The notes: generated by a model not told the origin, from the letters alone. 10,115 nt of DNA from Acidobacteriota bacterium (GCA_021846065.1 JAJZCP010000032.1:1-10115); one strand, 5' to 3'. Positions 1-7,821 are shown, counted from the first letter of the stretch. A program made the numbers and translations.

Positions 1-438
1 GGCGCGCGCCGCGACCCCGACGGCTACTTGTGGCTGATGGGCCGTGTGGACGATGTCATCAACGTCTCTGGTCATCGCCTGGGCACGATGGAAGTGGAGT
101 CTGCACTGGTTGCGCATCCCAAGGTGGCGGAGGCTGCTGTGGTGGGCCGGCCCGATCCGCTCAAAGGACAGGCAATCTCCGCCTTCGTCACACTGGAGTC
201 GCAACACAAGCCCACGCCGCAGTTGAAAGATGAACTGCGGGCATGGGTGACGGCGCAGATTGGCGCACTGGCACGGCCGGATGATCTGCGGTTTGCGGAA
301 AGCCTGCCCAAGACGCGCTCCGGCAAAATTATGCGGCGCCTGCTGCGGGAGCTGGCGGAGACGGGTGAAGTAAAGGGCGACACAACGACGCTTGAAGACC
401 TGGGCGCCATTGCGGCCCTGCGGCAAGGCGACGAGTAG
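1..438 (+). CDS. acs: Acetyl-CoA synthetase (AMP-forming), C-terminal part (5' end outside window)
   Basis: The frame is open from base 1, and the last 145 residues of the enzyme are visible. Acs makes acetyl-CoA from acetate, ATP and CoA through an acetyl-adenylate in the cytoplasm. The visible part is the mobile C-terminal domain of the ANL adenylating family. It contains [16 protein letters not shown] (visible residues 14-29), the hinge and CoA-side motif of Acs proper, then [17 protein letters not shown], and the A10 motif [14 protein letters not shown] (103-116). Lys109 of the visible part matches the conserved catalytic lysine that is reversibly acetylated in Salmonella Acs (Lys609), so control by Pat/CobB-like enzymes is possible; this is inferred from the motif. 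The C-terminus ends normally at a TAG. Propionyl-CoA synthetase is the nearest alternative, but the hinge wording fits Acs better. The downstream gene is convergent and only 4 bp away, and no terminator is visible between them. Confidence 0.93.
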   Translation, partial: GARRDPDGYLWLMGRVDDVINVSGHRLGTMEVESALVAHPKVAEAAVVGRPDPLKGQAISAFVTLESQHKPTPQLKDELRAWVTAQIGALARPDDLRFAESLPKTRSGKIMRRLLRELAETGEVKGDTTTLEDLGAIAALRQGDE

Positions 439-442
439 CGCT

Positions 443-3085
443 TCAGGCGTTCGCCGGTTCTCCGGATGCGTCCAGTTTCAGGATCATCAGCGTCATGTCA
501 TCATGCTGTGACGCACTGCCGGTAAAAGCATCGGCGGCGGCCAGAACGGCGGGAACAATCTCGCTCGCTGGGAGATCATAGGCGGCCTGCACCGCCGCCA
601 GCATCCGCTCCTCGCCCCACTCCTCATCGTCGGTCGTCATGGCTTCGCTGATGCCGTCGGTATAGGTCAGCAGCAAATCTCCGGGGGCAAGCTGCAGCCG
701 CTGCTCCTCATAGCTGGCGATGGGCAGCAGACCGACGACAGGACCTCCCGCTTCCAGGCGCGATACTTCAAATCCATCCGCATTGCGCCGCAGCAGAAAC
801 GGCGCGTTGTGGCCGGCGTTTACGTACACCAGTTCCGCCGTGCGCGGGTCAAAGGTCGCAAAGAAGAACGTCGCATAACGGTTGCTGGCAGAGGCCTCGT
901 AGACCAGCCGGTTGACCTTTTCGATAGTTGGCGCCAGGTTTTTCGGCGCGTCCAGCGTAGTGCCACGCAAGGAGGCGCGCAGGCTGGCCATCAGCAGCGC
1001 GGCGGAGATGCCCTTTCCACTCACATCGCCAATCGCAATGCCAATGCGGCCATCGTCGAGCGGGAACAGGTCGTAGTAGTCGCCGCCCACACCTTGCGCC
1101 GGGCGGCAATGGCCGGCGAGGCTGACGCCATCCAGCACCGGAATCTCCTGCGGAAACAGCCGCTCCTGCACTTCGCGGGCGACCTCAATTTCGCGCTCAA
1201 TGCGGGCGCGCTGTGCCGCCGCGCTGGCCAGGGATCGCGCCAGCTCGCCAATCTCGAGCGCCAGGCCGGTCTGCGTGGCGACTGACTCCAGCAGGCGAAG
1301 GTCGGACGAGGTGTATGGCTCTTCCGACCGTTTCGGTCCCAGAGAGATGAGGCCCATCATCTGTTCGCGCCCAGGCAGCGGCAGCAAAAGCTCGGATGAG
1401 AGTGCATCCAGCATCTTCCGCTCGGGCTGGCTGGCCAGCAGCAGCCAGCCATCAGGGTTTTCCCGGTAGAGCTTTACCGGGCTGTTGATGCGCGTCAGGT
1501 TGCGTATGGTAGTGGAATTGAGTGGTAAGCGGATGGAGCCGCCTCCTGCATCGGCGGCAAGTTGCAGGCCATGCCCCTGCTCCAGGTCGAATCCGCCGGG
1601 CTTGCGCAGCATTACTGCAATTTTGTCGATGTGCAGCGTCCGCGCCAGGCTGTCGGTGACCAGCCGCAGTATGGTGCCACTGTCGTTATATTTGCGCACC
1701 TGATTCGATAGCTCGGCCAGCAACTGATCGGAGTTATAGGCTTCCCGAAAGAAGCGCCGGTCCAGCCAGTTGGAAAGGTTGCGGACGAACCGTGATTGCA
1801 GCAACAGGAGAAGACCGGCCAGTACGGCCATTTCAATCAGGGCGCGTGGCGTGACCACAGGAGCGCGCAGGATGAAGATGAGCGAGAGCACCAGCGCCAC
1901 AGCCAGCGTAGCCCGCGCAAACGAGAGAGTCGCGCGCGCCAGGGCATACTTTGTGCCGATGCGCACCAGTATGCGGACATCCATGGCACGCTGCACGACG
2001 ATGACGTACGCCAGCGTGAGGGGGAACGTGAGAAACAGTATGGCGCCGACGATTCCATACCAGGCGTGTTGAGGGTCCAGATGAAACAGCGGCAGGATGA
2101 CAAAGACGACGAGCAGCGAGCCCAGACCGATTTCTGACCCGAACAGAAGCAGGCGGAGACGCCGGCGAACGTCCGGCGCCGCGTCGCCTTGATACAACTT
2201 GCGGGCCAGCGCCAGGAAGTAGACGCAGATACAGGCCATGGCAAATACGGTGATGACAACATTCGCCCCGGCATTCAGACGCAACACAAGGGGCGACCAC
2301 AATTTGCGGAAATTTTCGCCCAGAACCACCAGAATGAACAGCAAGAGCGAGGCGATCAACGGAGCGATGAGCAGATACTTCAGCCACGGCCACCTGCGGT
2401 CCATCTGCCAGCGTTCAGGAAAGTAAATTCCAAACAGGAGCAGCGCAGGCGGCGTTAAAGTTTGCTGAATTTGGGCCCAAATTCCGGTCCACACCGACCA
2501 AGCGCCCGGCCACCAGCCGGCGCCAATGGAGAAGACGGTTTCCGGAAACGTCAGGATGACGAGAATCAGCCAGGCATTGAAATCGTGCGGCCGCGCGGCC
2601 ACCACCCAGTACCCCACGAGCAGGCAGATCAGCGGAGGCAGGCCGAAGAGCAGCAAAACCCCGGCCCACTCGTGAATCTTTGCCACAGAGGACCGGCCGG
2701 CAAGCGGAATCGCAACCTGCCGCAGCGACCGGTCCGGACGCTGTACCGACACAGTCAATGTATCGCCGGGATGAAGTTCGATGCGAATCAGATTCAACCA
2801 GGCGATCTGCCCCGCGTACGGCGTGCCTTCCACCCCAGTCAGAACGTCGCCCACCGCCAGGCCAGCCTGTTTCGCCTCCGGACGCACCGTAGTGATGCGC
2901 AGCGTGTCCGGGTCATAGGTAAACGGCGTTGCGACCCTGTGATGCCAGTCAAAGTAGTTGTCGAGAAAGCCTGCGATGTTGCCGAGGAAGTACGAAAGAC
3001 TGACGGAGATATACAACGCCAGCAGCAGATACGCGAATTTCGGTGATTTCTTATCAGTCCGTGCCGGCATCGAGGTTGCACACAT
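443..3085 (-). CDS. Membrane-bound SpoIIE/RsbU-type PP2C serine phosphatase with PDZ-like and GAF domains
   Basis: An 880-residue protein read from the ATG at 3085. A start at 3070 (875 residues) is equally possible, and neither has a clear Shine-Dalgarno. Domains in order: TM helix about 18-40; PDZ-like domain about 58-128 (VRPEAKQAGLAVGDVLTGVEG), probably periplasmic; about 8-9 further TM helices between 139 and 430; GAF-like domain about 455-611; a charged coiled linker ending EVAREVQERLFPQEIP (634-649); and the phosphatase domain about 655-872. The metal-site motifs of the PPM family are intact: GGDYYD (667-672), GDVSGKG (686-692), NAGHN (756-760), YTDGISEA (808-815) and HDDMT (861-865). 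Members of this family dephosphorylate anti-anti-sigma factors in partner-switching pathways. Here the input would be a periplasmic or membrane signal, but no STAS protein or anti-sigma kinase lies in the window, so the target is unknown. The frame stays open to 3430, but that stretch is antisense to the acyltransferase gene and low in family-like content. Confidence 0.9.
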   Translation of the reverse strand: MCATSMPARTDKKSPKFAYLLLALYISVSLSYFLGNIAGFLDNYFDWHHRVATPFTYDPDTLRITTVRPEAKQAGLAVGDVLTGVEGTPYAGQIAWLNLIRIELHPGDTLTVSVQRPDRSLRQVAIPLAGRSSVAKIHEWAGVLLLFGLPPLICLLVGYWVVAARPHDFNAWLILVILTFPETVFSIGAGWWPGAWSVWTGIWAQIQQTLTPPALLLFGIYFPERWQMDRRWPWLKYLLIAPLIASLLLFILVVLGENFRKLWSPLVLRLNAGANVVITVFAMACICVYFLALARKLYQGDAAPDVRRRLRLLLFGSEIGLGSLLVVFVILPLFHLDPQHAWYGIVGAILFLTFPLTLAYVIVVQRAMDVRILVRIGTKYALARATLSFARATLAVALVLSLIFILRAPVVTPRALIEMAVLAGLLLLLQSRFVRNLSNWLDRRFFREAYNSDQLLAELSNQVRKYNDSGTILRLVTDSLARTLHIDKIAVMLRKPGGFDLEQGHGLQLAADAGGGSIRLPLNSTTIRNLTRINSPVKLYRENPDGWLLLASQPERKMLDALSSELLLPLPGREQMMGLISLGPKRSEEPYTSSDLRLLESVATQTGLALEIGELARSLASAAAQRARIEREIEVAREVQERLFPQEIPVLDGVSLAGHCRPAQGVGGDYYDLFPLDDGRIGIAIGDVSGKGISAALLMASLRASLRGTTLDAPKNLAPTIEKVNRLVYEASASNRYATFFFATFDPRTAELVYVNAGHNAPFLLRRNADGFEVSRLEAGGPVVGLLPIASYEEQRLQLAPGDLLLTYTDGISEAMTTDDEEWGEERMLAAVQAAYDLPASEIVPAVLAAADAFTGSASQHDDMTLMILKLDASGEPANA

Positions 3086-3150
3086 GGTATCCGAAGTGAA
3101 TGACGTCGGCAGCGCTTTGTTTGTTCCATGCTTTCGCGAATCCTCGCCGA

Positions 3151-3156
3151 TATACT
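3151..3156 (+). promoter_or_regulatory. Possible -10 element (TATACT) for the acyltransferase gene
   Basis: TATACT matches five of six bases of the sigma-70 -10 consensus and lies in the divergent gap between the phosphatase and acyltransferase genes. No convincing -35 box sits 16-18 bp upstream. If it is used, transcription would begin near 3163, which would exclude the upstream ATG at 3128 and leave a leader of about 40 bases before the ATG at 3203. Confidence 0.25.
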
Positions 3157-3202
3157 TGCCGTGGAAGTGGAGCGTTTTTTGGGCCAGCCAGTGCAAGCAG
3201 CT

Positions 3203-4408
3203 ATGGAAGTCAGCGGACCGGCACGCGGGCATGTCCCGGCGCTCGACGGGGTCCGCGGCGCTGCCATTCTGCTGGTGCTGGTCTCGCACCTCATGCTCTT
3301 TAACGATCACACCGGGTCCCGGCTGGGAGACTCTCTGGCCGCGCTGCGCGGTCTGGGCTGGAGTGGGGTTGACCTGTTTTTTGTGCTCTCCGGCTTCCTG
3401 ATCACCGGCATTCTTTACGACACGCTGCAAGACCCTGGCTATTTCAGCACCTTTTATATGCGGCGCTTTCTCCGCATTTTTCCGCTCTATTACGGCTTTT
3501 TATTTCTGCTGATGGCGCTGGGACCCTGGCTGCATACCGCCTGGCATGGGCGCCAGTTCGTACTGCTGGCATACATGCAGAACACAACGCTCTGGTTCCC
3601 GGTGACAGACTTTCACCCGGGCAAATGGGCAGACCTCGAGCACTTCTGGTCGCTGGCTGTCGAGGAGCAGTTCTATCTTTTCTGGCCGCTGCTGGTATTT
3701 CTGGTGCGGCGGCGCGACCGGTTGCTGATGCTGGCGCTGGGGCTGTCGGCGGCCGCCTTGCTGCTGCGCATTGCCCTGTATGTCCATGGGGTATCTCCGC
3801 TCACCATCATGATGGTGACCCCCTGCCGCATGGATACGCTGCTGCTGGGCGGCGCTGCGGCTCTGGCGCTGCGGGGCAATGTGCAATGGGTTCCGCGACG
3901 CTGGCTGCTGCCCGTGGCCACCGCCAGTGCGGCCGTGCTGGTGTGCCTGGCGTTGATCAACGTGCATCACGACCTGCGCAATGCCTTCTTCGGCGCGACC
4001 TTCGGTTACACCATCCTGGCGGTAGGATGCGTGGCGCTGCTGCTGTCCGCCATCACGCCTGGCTCGATCGCACATCGCCTGTTCGATACGGCGTGGCTCC
4101 GCAGTCTGGGGAAGTACAGCTACGGCATTTATGTGCTGCACATTTTTGTGGCGAAGGTCGCCGGCTACTGGATCACACTCTGGCTGGGCGCCAGCCTGCG
4201 CGTTGCGTGGACGCCGGTGCTGCATTCCCGCATGTTAGCGGTGCTGGCGGAGTTTCTGGTGAATCTGATGTTCGTCTACGCAGCCGCGTGGTTGATCTAC
4301 AACCTGTATGAAGTGCATTTTCTGCGGCTCAAACGCTTCTTCAAGTACCAGCGCGCCGCCCAGCCGCAAACGCCGATCCCGGCTGCTGCGCGTGAATCTA
4401 CGGCGTAG
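3203..4408 (+). CDS. Acyltransferase-3 family integral membrane O-acyltransferase (OafA/ExoZ-like)
   Basis: A 401-residue polytopic membrane protein with about ten hydrophobic segments. Family hallmarks are all present: HVPALDGVRGAAI (10-22) opening the first TM helix; SHL with the conserved histidine His29; SGVDLFFVLSGFLITGIL (54-71); FYMRRFLRIFPLYY (84-97); WSLAVEEQFYLFWP (149-162); the PCRMDTLLLG patch (207-216); and LGKYSYGIYVLHIF (302-315). Such enzymes move acyl groups, often acetyl, onto exported glycans such as O-antigen, exopolysaccharide or peptidoglycan in the inner membrane. No glycan-synthesis gene is adjacent, so the acceptor is unknown. There is no SGNH domain, and the C-terminus is a short basic and proline-rich tail. 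I chose ATG 3203 because the family domain begins ten residues later and a -10-like TATACT lies at 3151. The in-frame ATG at 3128 would give 426 residues; neither has a strong ribosome site. The 3' end overlaps the next, convergent gene by 11 bp. Confidence 0.9.
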   Translation: MEVSGPARGHVPALDGVRGAAILLVLVSHLMLFNDHTGSRLGDSLAALRGLGWSGVDLFFVLSGFLITGILYDTLQDPGYFSTFYMRRFLRIFPLYYGFLFLLMALGPWLHTAWHGRQFVLLAYMQNTTLWFPVTDFHPGKWADLEHFWSLAVEEQFYLFWPLLVFLVRRRDRLLMLALGLSAAALLLRIALYVHGVSPLTIMMVTPCRMDTLLLGGAAALALRGNVQWVPRRWLLPVATASAAVLVCLALINVHHDLRNAFFGATFGYTILAVGCVALLLSAITPGSIAHRLFDTAWLRSLGKYSYGIYVLHIFVAKVAGYWITLWLGASLRVAWTPVLHSRMLAVLAEFLVNLMFVYAAAWLIYNLYEVHFLRLKRFFKYQRAAQPQTPIPAAARESTA

Positions 4409-4973
4409 CTGAGCATTTGCACTCCGCGCCCGCGGCATCCTCGTTGCTCGCGTCCAGCAGAATCTTCCAGCTTCCGTCGGCTTCGCGTTTCCATACCGTC
4501 ATATAGCGGCCGCTCTGCGCGGCAGCGGCGCCGGTCAGCGAACGGCCTTCATAGTGGCCCCAGGTGTATCCCATCGAACCATCGGCGGACAGGGCGCCGC
4601 CTTCGGGTGTCCACTGCAACTGATACTCATTGGGCAACCAGCGCGCGTGTGCGGCGATGGCCTCCCGTCCGATGACCGGAAGCTGCTTGTTGGCGAGTGT
4701 GACGCCTGCGGAATCAAAGAAGGAAGCGAAGGCTGCGCCTCCACCCTGAGCGACAGCGGCTGCCATCTTTCGCTCCAGCGCAAACAGAAACTCTGTGCCC
4801 GGCGTATTCATTGAAGTCAGCGGAGAGCTGGACGCAGATGGTGTGCCGAAGCCAAAAGGAATCTGCTGGGCCATCAGCGGCGCAGGCGCCGCCAGCAAGA
4901 CAAAAAGAGCTAAACGGAAGGCAATGCGGACGAAAGGGTTGCCTGCGTATTTCTGCATATTTTGGAATCGCAT
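4398..4973 (-). CDS. Secreted NTF2-like (DUF4440/SnoaL-type) protein
   Basis: A 191-residue protein. The N-terminus is a clear Sec signal peptide: basic start, hydrophobic core about 17-30 (IAFRLALFVLLAAP) and a likely cut after LMA (residue 35), giving a mature QQIPFGFG end. Residues about 60-176 fit the NTF2-like cone fold: an amphipathic helix (FLFALERKMAAAVAQGG), FFDSAGVTL, GREAIAAHARWL, a strand with DGSMGYTWGHYEG (131-143), and a closing GRYMTVWKREADGSWKILLDAS (155-176), a pattern typical of DUF4440 proteins. The function is unknown; relatives range from binding proteins to enzymes, and no catalytic residues can be assigned. The tail carries a Cys-Lys-Cys pair (185-187), which might form a disulfide after export. 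I chose ATG 4973 because GGAG lies five bases before it; the in-frame TTG five codons upstream (4988) would put that ribosome site inside the gene. It is divergent from dxs. Confidence 0.83.
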   Translation of the reverse strand: MRFQNMQKYAGNPFVRIAFRLALFVLLAAPAPLMAQQIPFGFGTPSASSSPLTSMNTPGTEFLFALERKMAAAVAQGGGAAFASFFDSAGVTLANKQLPVIGREAIAAHARWLPNEYQLQWTPEGGALSADGSMGYTWGHYEGRSLTGAAAAQSGRYMTVWKREADGSWKILLDASNEDAAGAECKCSATP

Positions 4974-4993
4974 ATCTTCTCCGCGCAATCAAA

Positions 4994-5021
4994 AGAATAG
5001 GCCGTCATTGCAGCCTGTCTG
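4994..5021 (-). promoter_or_regulatory. Weak candidate promoter for the secreted NTF2-like gene
   Basis: On the minus strand, CAGACA (5021-5016) and TATTCT (4999-4994) are separated by 16 bp, each matching four of six sigma-70 consensus bases. Initiation would fall near 4987, giving a very short leader that still contains the GGAG ribosome site. The match is weak and may be chance. Confidence 0.25.
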
Positions 5022-5045
5022 CACTGTGTGAGCACGCTGCCAAGC

Positions 5046-5051
5046 TATACT
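5046..5051 (+). promoter_or_regulatory. Possible -10 element (TATACT) upstream of dxs
   Basis: TATACT matches five of six -10 consensus bases in the 163-bp divergent gap between the NTF2-like gene and dxs. The -35 region at the right distance (around CTGTGT, 5024-5029) is poor. If used, the dxs leader would be about 80 bases and would contain a GC-rich hairpin (GCGCGG 5100-5105 with CCGCGC 5117-5122) ending 14 bases before the start codon. Confidence 0.3.
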
Positions 5052-5136
5052 TTAAGCGGCCCGGCGACCCCACGCAGCGGAGGCTTGAAGACTGATTCCG
5101 CGCGGGTTTTTCCACGCCGCGCACCGCAAAGCGCCC

Positions 5137-7029
5137 ATGAGTTCAATCCTAAACAGCATCGAATCACCCTCCGATCTGAAGCAGTTAAAACTTCCGGCCC
5201 TGGAGCAGCTGGCCCAGGAAATCCGTGAGCGGATGATCCAGGTTCTGGCCACGACCGGCGGCCATCTCGGACCAAACCTTGGTGTGGTCGAGCTGACGCT
5301 GGCCATGCATGTGGTGTTTGACACGCCGCAGGATCAATTTGTTTTTGACGTGAGCCATCAGGCCTATGTGCACAAGCTGTTGACGGGCCGGCAGGGCCGT
5401 TTTGAGACCATGCGCCAGCCTGGCGGATTGAATGGCTTCATGCTGCGCACCGAAAGCGAGCATGACGCTTACGGAGCCGGGCACGCTGGCACAGCGCTCT
5501 CTGCGGCGCTGGGTATGGCGGTGGCGCGCGATCTGAAAGGCGGCCGGGAACACGTCGTCGCACTGGCCGGAGATGCTGCGTTTACCAACGGAATCTCTTA
5601 CGAAGCACTGAACAATATAGCGGAACAGACGCGGCGGCTCATCATCGTGCTCAACGACAACGAGTGGTCGATTGACCGCAACGTGGGCGCCATCTCGTCA
5701 TATCTGCATCGCATTGTGACCAACGACCGGTATGCGCATCTGCACGATCGCGCTACGCGGCTGATTGAACGGCTGGGCGGCAAGACCGTCGGCCACGCGG
5801 TGCGCCGCGCGGAAGAGGCGGCCAAGGGACTGCTGCTGCCCTCGCTGATCTTTGAGGAATTTGGGCTGACATACTACGGCCCGATCGACGGCCACAATCT
5901 GGGCCTGCTGATCGAAACCTTCCGCTTTCTCAAAACGCAGAACCGGCCGGTCATCCTTCATGCGCTCACCCAGAAGGGCCGCGGGTTTCAGCCCGCCATG
6001 GAGAAGCAGAAGAAATTTCACGGCCTGGGGCCTTATCATCCGGAGACGGGAGAAACCAAGCCCGCAAGCCAGAAGACATACTCCGAGATCTTTGCCGAGA
6101 CCATGGTCAAGCTGGCGGATAACGATGCCCGCGTTGTGGCCATCACCGCAGCCATGCCGAACGGCACCGCGCTCGACCTCTACCGGCCCCACCATCCCAA
6201 CCGCTACTTTGATGTCGGCATCGCCGAGGAACATGCGGTCATCTTCGCCGCCGGTATGGCGACCAAGGGCGAGCGGCCTTTCTGCGCCATCTATTCCACG
6301 TTTCTGCAGCGCGCCTTTGACCCCATCGTGCATGACGTCTGCCTGCAGAATCTGCCCGTGGTCTTTTGCATGGATCGCGCGGGTCTCTCGGGCGACGATG
6401 GACCGACGCACCACGGCCTGTTCGATATCTCCTACCTGCGCGGCATTCCGAACATCGTGCTGATGGCGCCGAAGGACGAAGATGAGCTGGCGGACATGCT
6501 GCAGACGGCGCTCGAACATGAGGGCCCATCAGCCATCCGTTATCCGCGTGGCGCCGGGGTGGGTGCAGCGGTCAAGCCGCAGCCTGCGGCGCTGCCAGTT
6601 GGCAAAGCAGAAGTGCTTCGCGACGGACGGGACATACTGGTGTGGAGTTTGGGTGCGCTGCTGCCCATGGCTGCCGCGTTTGCTGACGTGCTGGAGCGCG
6701 ATGGATACTCCGCCGCACTGGTGAATGCCCGATTTGCCAAACCACTCGACACCACGTTGCTCGAAGAGCAGGCCCGCCGGGCCGGCCTGATCGTTACGTT
6801 TGAGGACCATGCCCTGATGGGTGGCTTTGGCAGTGCCGTTGTGGAGTTTTTAAGCGAGCGAAAGATCATGGTTCCAGTGATCCGCATTGGCTGGCCGGAT
6901 GTCTTTATTGAGCACGGCAAGGTCGACGCCCTGCGGACCAAACATGGCCTGAGCGTCGAAGCAGCCCTGCAGCAGGCGCGGCCATTTTTGCGGTCGATGC
7001 CGCGCAAGCGATTTGCGGTTACCGGCTGA
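5137..7029 (+). CDS. dxs: 1-deoxy-D-xylulose-5-phosphate synthase (divergent GDA-type)
   Basis: A 630-residue thiamine-diphosphate enzyme of normal Dxs length. It condenses pyruvate with glyceraldehyde 3-phosphate to form DXP, the first step of the MEP isoprenoid route and a precursor for thiamine and pyridoxal. Three transketolase-like domains are visible. The ThDP-binding N-domain has GHLGPNLGVVELT (42-54), SHQAYVHKLLTGR (73-85) and GDAAFTNG (145-152) paired with NDNEWSI (173-179), followed by YGPIDGHN (247-254). The pyrimidine domain (about 315-480) has DVGIAEEHA with the catalytic glutamate (359-367), YSTFLQRAFD (386-395), DRAGLSGDDGPTHHG (413-427) and RYPRG (468-472). The C-domain (about 495-625) includes FEDHALMGGFGSAV. 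Departures from the usual wording are GDA for GDG, SHQ for GHQ, GHAGTALS for GHSSTSIS, and Phe394 where most have Tyr. The first ATG of the frame at 5137 gives the expected N-terminus but has only a poor ribosome site. It heads a same-strand run with the next two genes. Confidence 0.93.
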   Translation: MSSILNSIESPSDLKQLKLPALEQLAQEIRERMIQVLATTGGHLGPNLGVVELTLAMHVVFDTPQDQFVFDVSHQAYVHKLLTGRQGRFETMRQPGGLNGFMLRTESEHDAYGAGHAGTALSAALGMAVARDLKGGREHVVALAGDAAFTNGISYEALNNIAEQTRRLIIVLNDNEWSIDRNVGAISSYLHRIVTNDRYAHLHDRATRLIERLGGKTVGHAVRRAEEAAKGLLLPSLIFEEFGLTYYGPIDGHNLGLLIETFRFLKTQNRPVILHALTQKGRGFQPAMEKQKKFHGLGPYHPETGETKPASQKTYSEIFAETMVKLADNDARVVAITAAMPNGTALDLYRPHHPNRYFDVGIAEEHAVIFAAGMATKGERPFCAIYSTFLQRAFDPIVHDVCLQNLPVVFCMDRAGLSGDDGPTHHGLFDISYLRGIPNIVLMAPKDEDELADMLQTALEHEGPSAIRYPRGAGVGAAVKPQPAALPVGKAEVLRDGRDILVWSLGALLPMAAAFADVLERDGYSAALVNARFAKPLDTTLLEEQARRAGLIVTFEDHALMGGFGSAVVEFLSERKIMVPVIRIGWPDVFIEHGKVDALRTKHGLSVEAALQQARPFLRSMPRKRFAVTG

Positions 7030-7093
7030 GGCGGCTTTCCTCTCGCAGCCTCGCTATCAGACAGGGCGCCTTCATTTGGCGAATCCCTACGCC

Positions 7094-7813
7094 ATGCCTG
7101 ACAATATCTCCATGATTCTGAAGTATTGGCTGCGGCGGGCGCCGCTGCGCGTCTCGCTGGTAGCGGCTGTCTCTTGTCTGGCTGCCCTTTCTGCGTCTGC
7201 ACAACAGCAAACCTCCAGGGAATCCTGGAAACAGACGACGGATATCAGCTTCAACCTTTATGGCAACCTGGCGCCTACAGCGACCGGCCCCGTGCTGACG
7301 AACAGCGCAGGAACGGCTGTTCCGAATGCGCCGCCGTTGACGCAGACGGTCGACCCGTTTGTCGGATTTCGCTTTGGCGTGCGGCACATCTTCAGCCCTA
7401 TCTTCGGGCTGGAGGCGAACTTTGCCTATAACCGCGCCAACCAGAACTTCCGTGGCAGCGGCATTCAGAATGGCGTGGTCTACTCGCACGCCAAGCCGAT
7501 TACGTTCGACTACGTGGCGACGCTCCCGCATGAACTCTTCGGCGTCCGGCCATTTGTTGTGGCCGGTGGCGGAGCCATCTCCTACAACATCTCCAGCACC
7601 AGCAACCTGCCTGCGCGTCCGGAGTGGATACCGGTTTTCGAGTACGCGATTGGCGCGGACTACCATCCGGTCCGGTTTCCAAACTTCATGTCCTTGCGCT
7701 TCCAGTACCGGGCGCTGGTCGGGCATGCGCCGGATTATCTGCTGCCGTATCTTGCCACCAATAACCTGATCAACAGCTCCGAGCCGCAGGGCGGCGTGGT
7801 CTTCCACTTTTAG
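7094..7813 (+). CDS. Exported outer-membrane beta-barrel protein
   Basis: A 239-residue protein with a signal peptide: basic YWLRRAPLR, hydrophobic core about 20-34, and a likely cut after SASA (residue 36) before QQQ. The mature part has alternating short strands rich in aromatic and glycine residues: DISFNLYGNLA (50-60), DPFVGFRFGVRHIF (87-100), FGLEANFAYNRA (104-115), VRPFVVAGGGAISY (151-164), FEYAIGADYHP (182-192) and FMSLRFQYRALVGH (198-211). The C-terminus GGVVFHF ends in phenylalanine, the usual outer-membrane barrel assembly signal. The length suits an eight-strand barrel of the OmpA/OmpW-like outer-membrane superfamily. The family and cargo cannot be named from sequence alone, and an adhesion, structural or small-molecule pore role is open. 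I chose ATG 7094; ATG 7112 also leaves a good signal peptide, and neither has a clear ribosome site. It starts 64 bp after dxs and ends 21 bp before the next gene, which suggests co-transcription. Confidence 0.8.
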   Translation: MPDNISMILKYWLRRAPLRVSLVAAVSCLAALSASAQQQTSRESWKQTTDISFNLYGNLAPTATGPVLTNSAGTAVPNAPPLTQTVDPFVGFRFGVRHIFSPIFGLEANFAYNRANQNFRGSGIQNGVVYSHAKPITFDYVATLPHELFGVRPFVVAGGGAISYNISSTSNLPARPEWIPVFEYAIGADYHPVRFPNFMSLRFQYRALVGHAPDYLLPYLATNNLINSSEPQGGVVFHF

Positions 7814-7821
7814 CGAAGCGG

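Noticed and set aside
446..470. Short GC palindromes (GGCGTTCGCC, CCGG-TTCT-CCGG) near the acs/phosphatase junction as a two-way terminator
   Set aside because: The stems are only 4 bp, they lie inside the phosphatase coding end, and no T-run follows on either strand.
2462..3046. 194-codon open frame on the plus strand opposite the phosphatase gene
   Set aside because: Arginine/proline/glutamine-rich composition typical of antisense frames in GC-rich DNA; the minus-strand gene has clear domains.
3086..3430. N-terminal extension of the phosphatase frame (115 extra residues)
   Set aside because: The stretch is antisense to the acyltransferase gene, reads as low-complexity charged residues without family features, and precedes the natural TM1 start.
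5698..6519. 273-codon minus-strand frame inside dxs
   Set aside because: It lies wholly within a strongly conserved gene and shows no recognisable motif.
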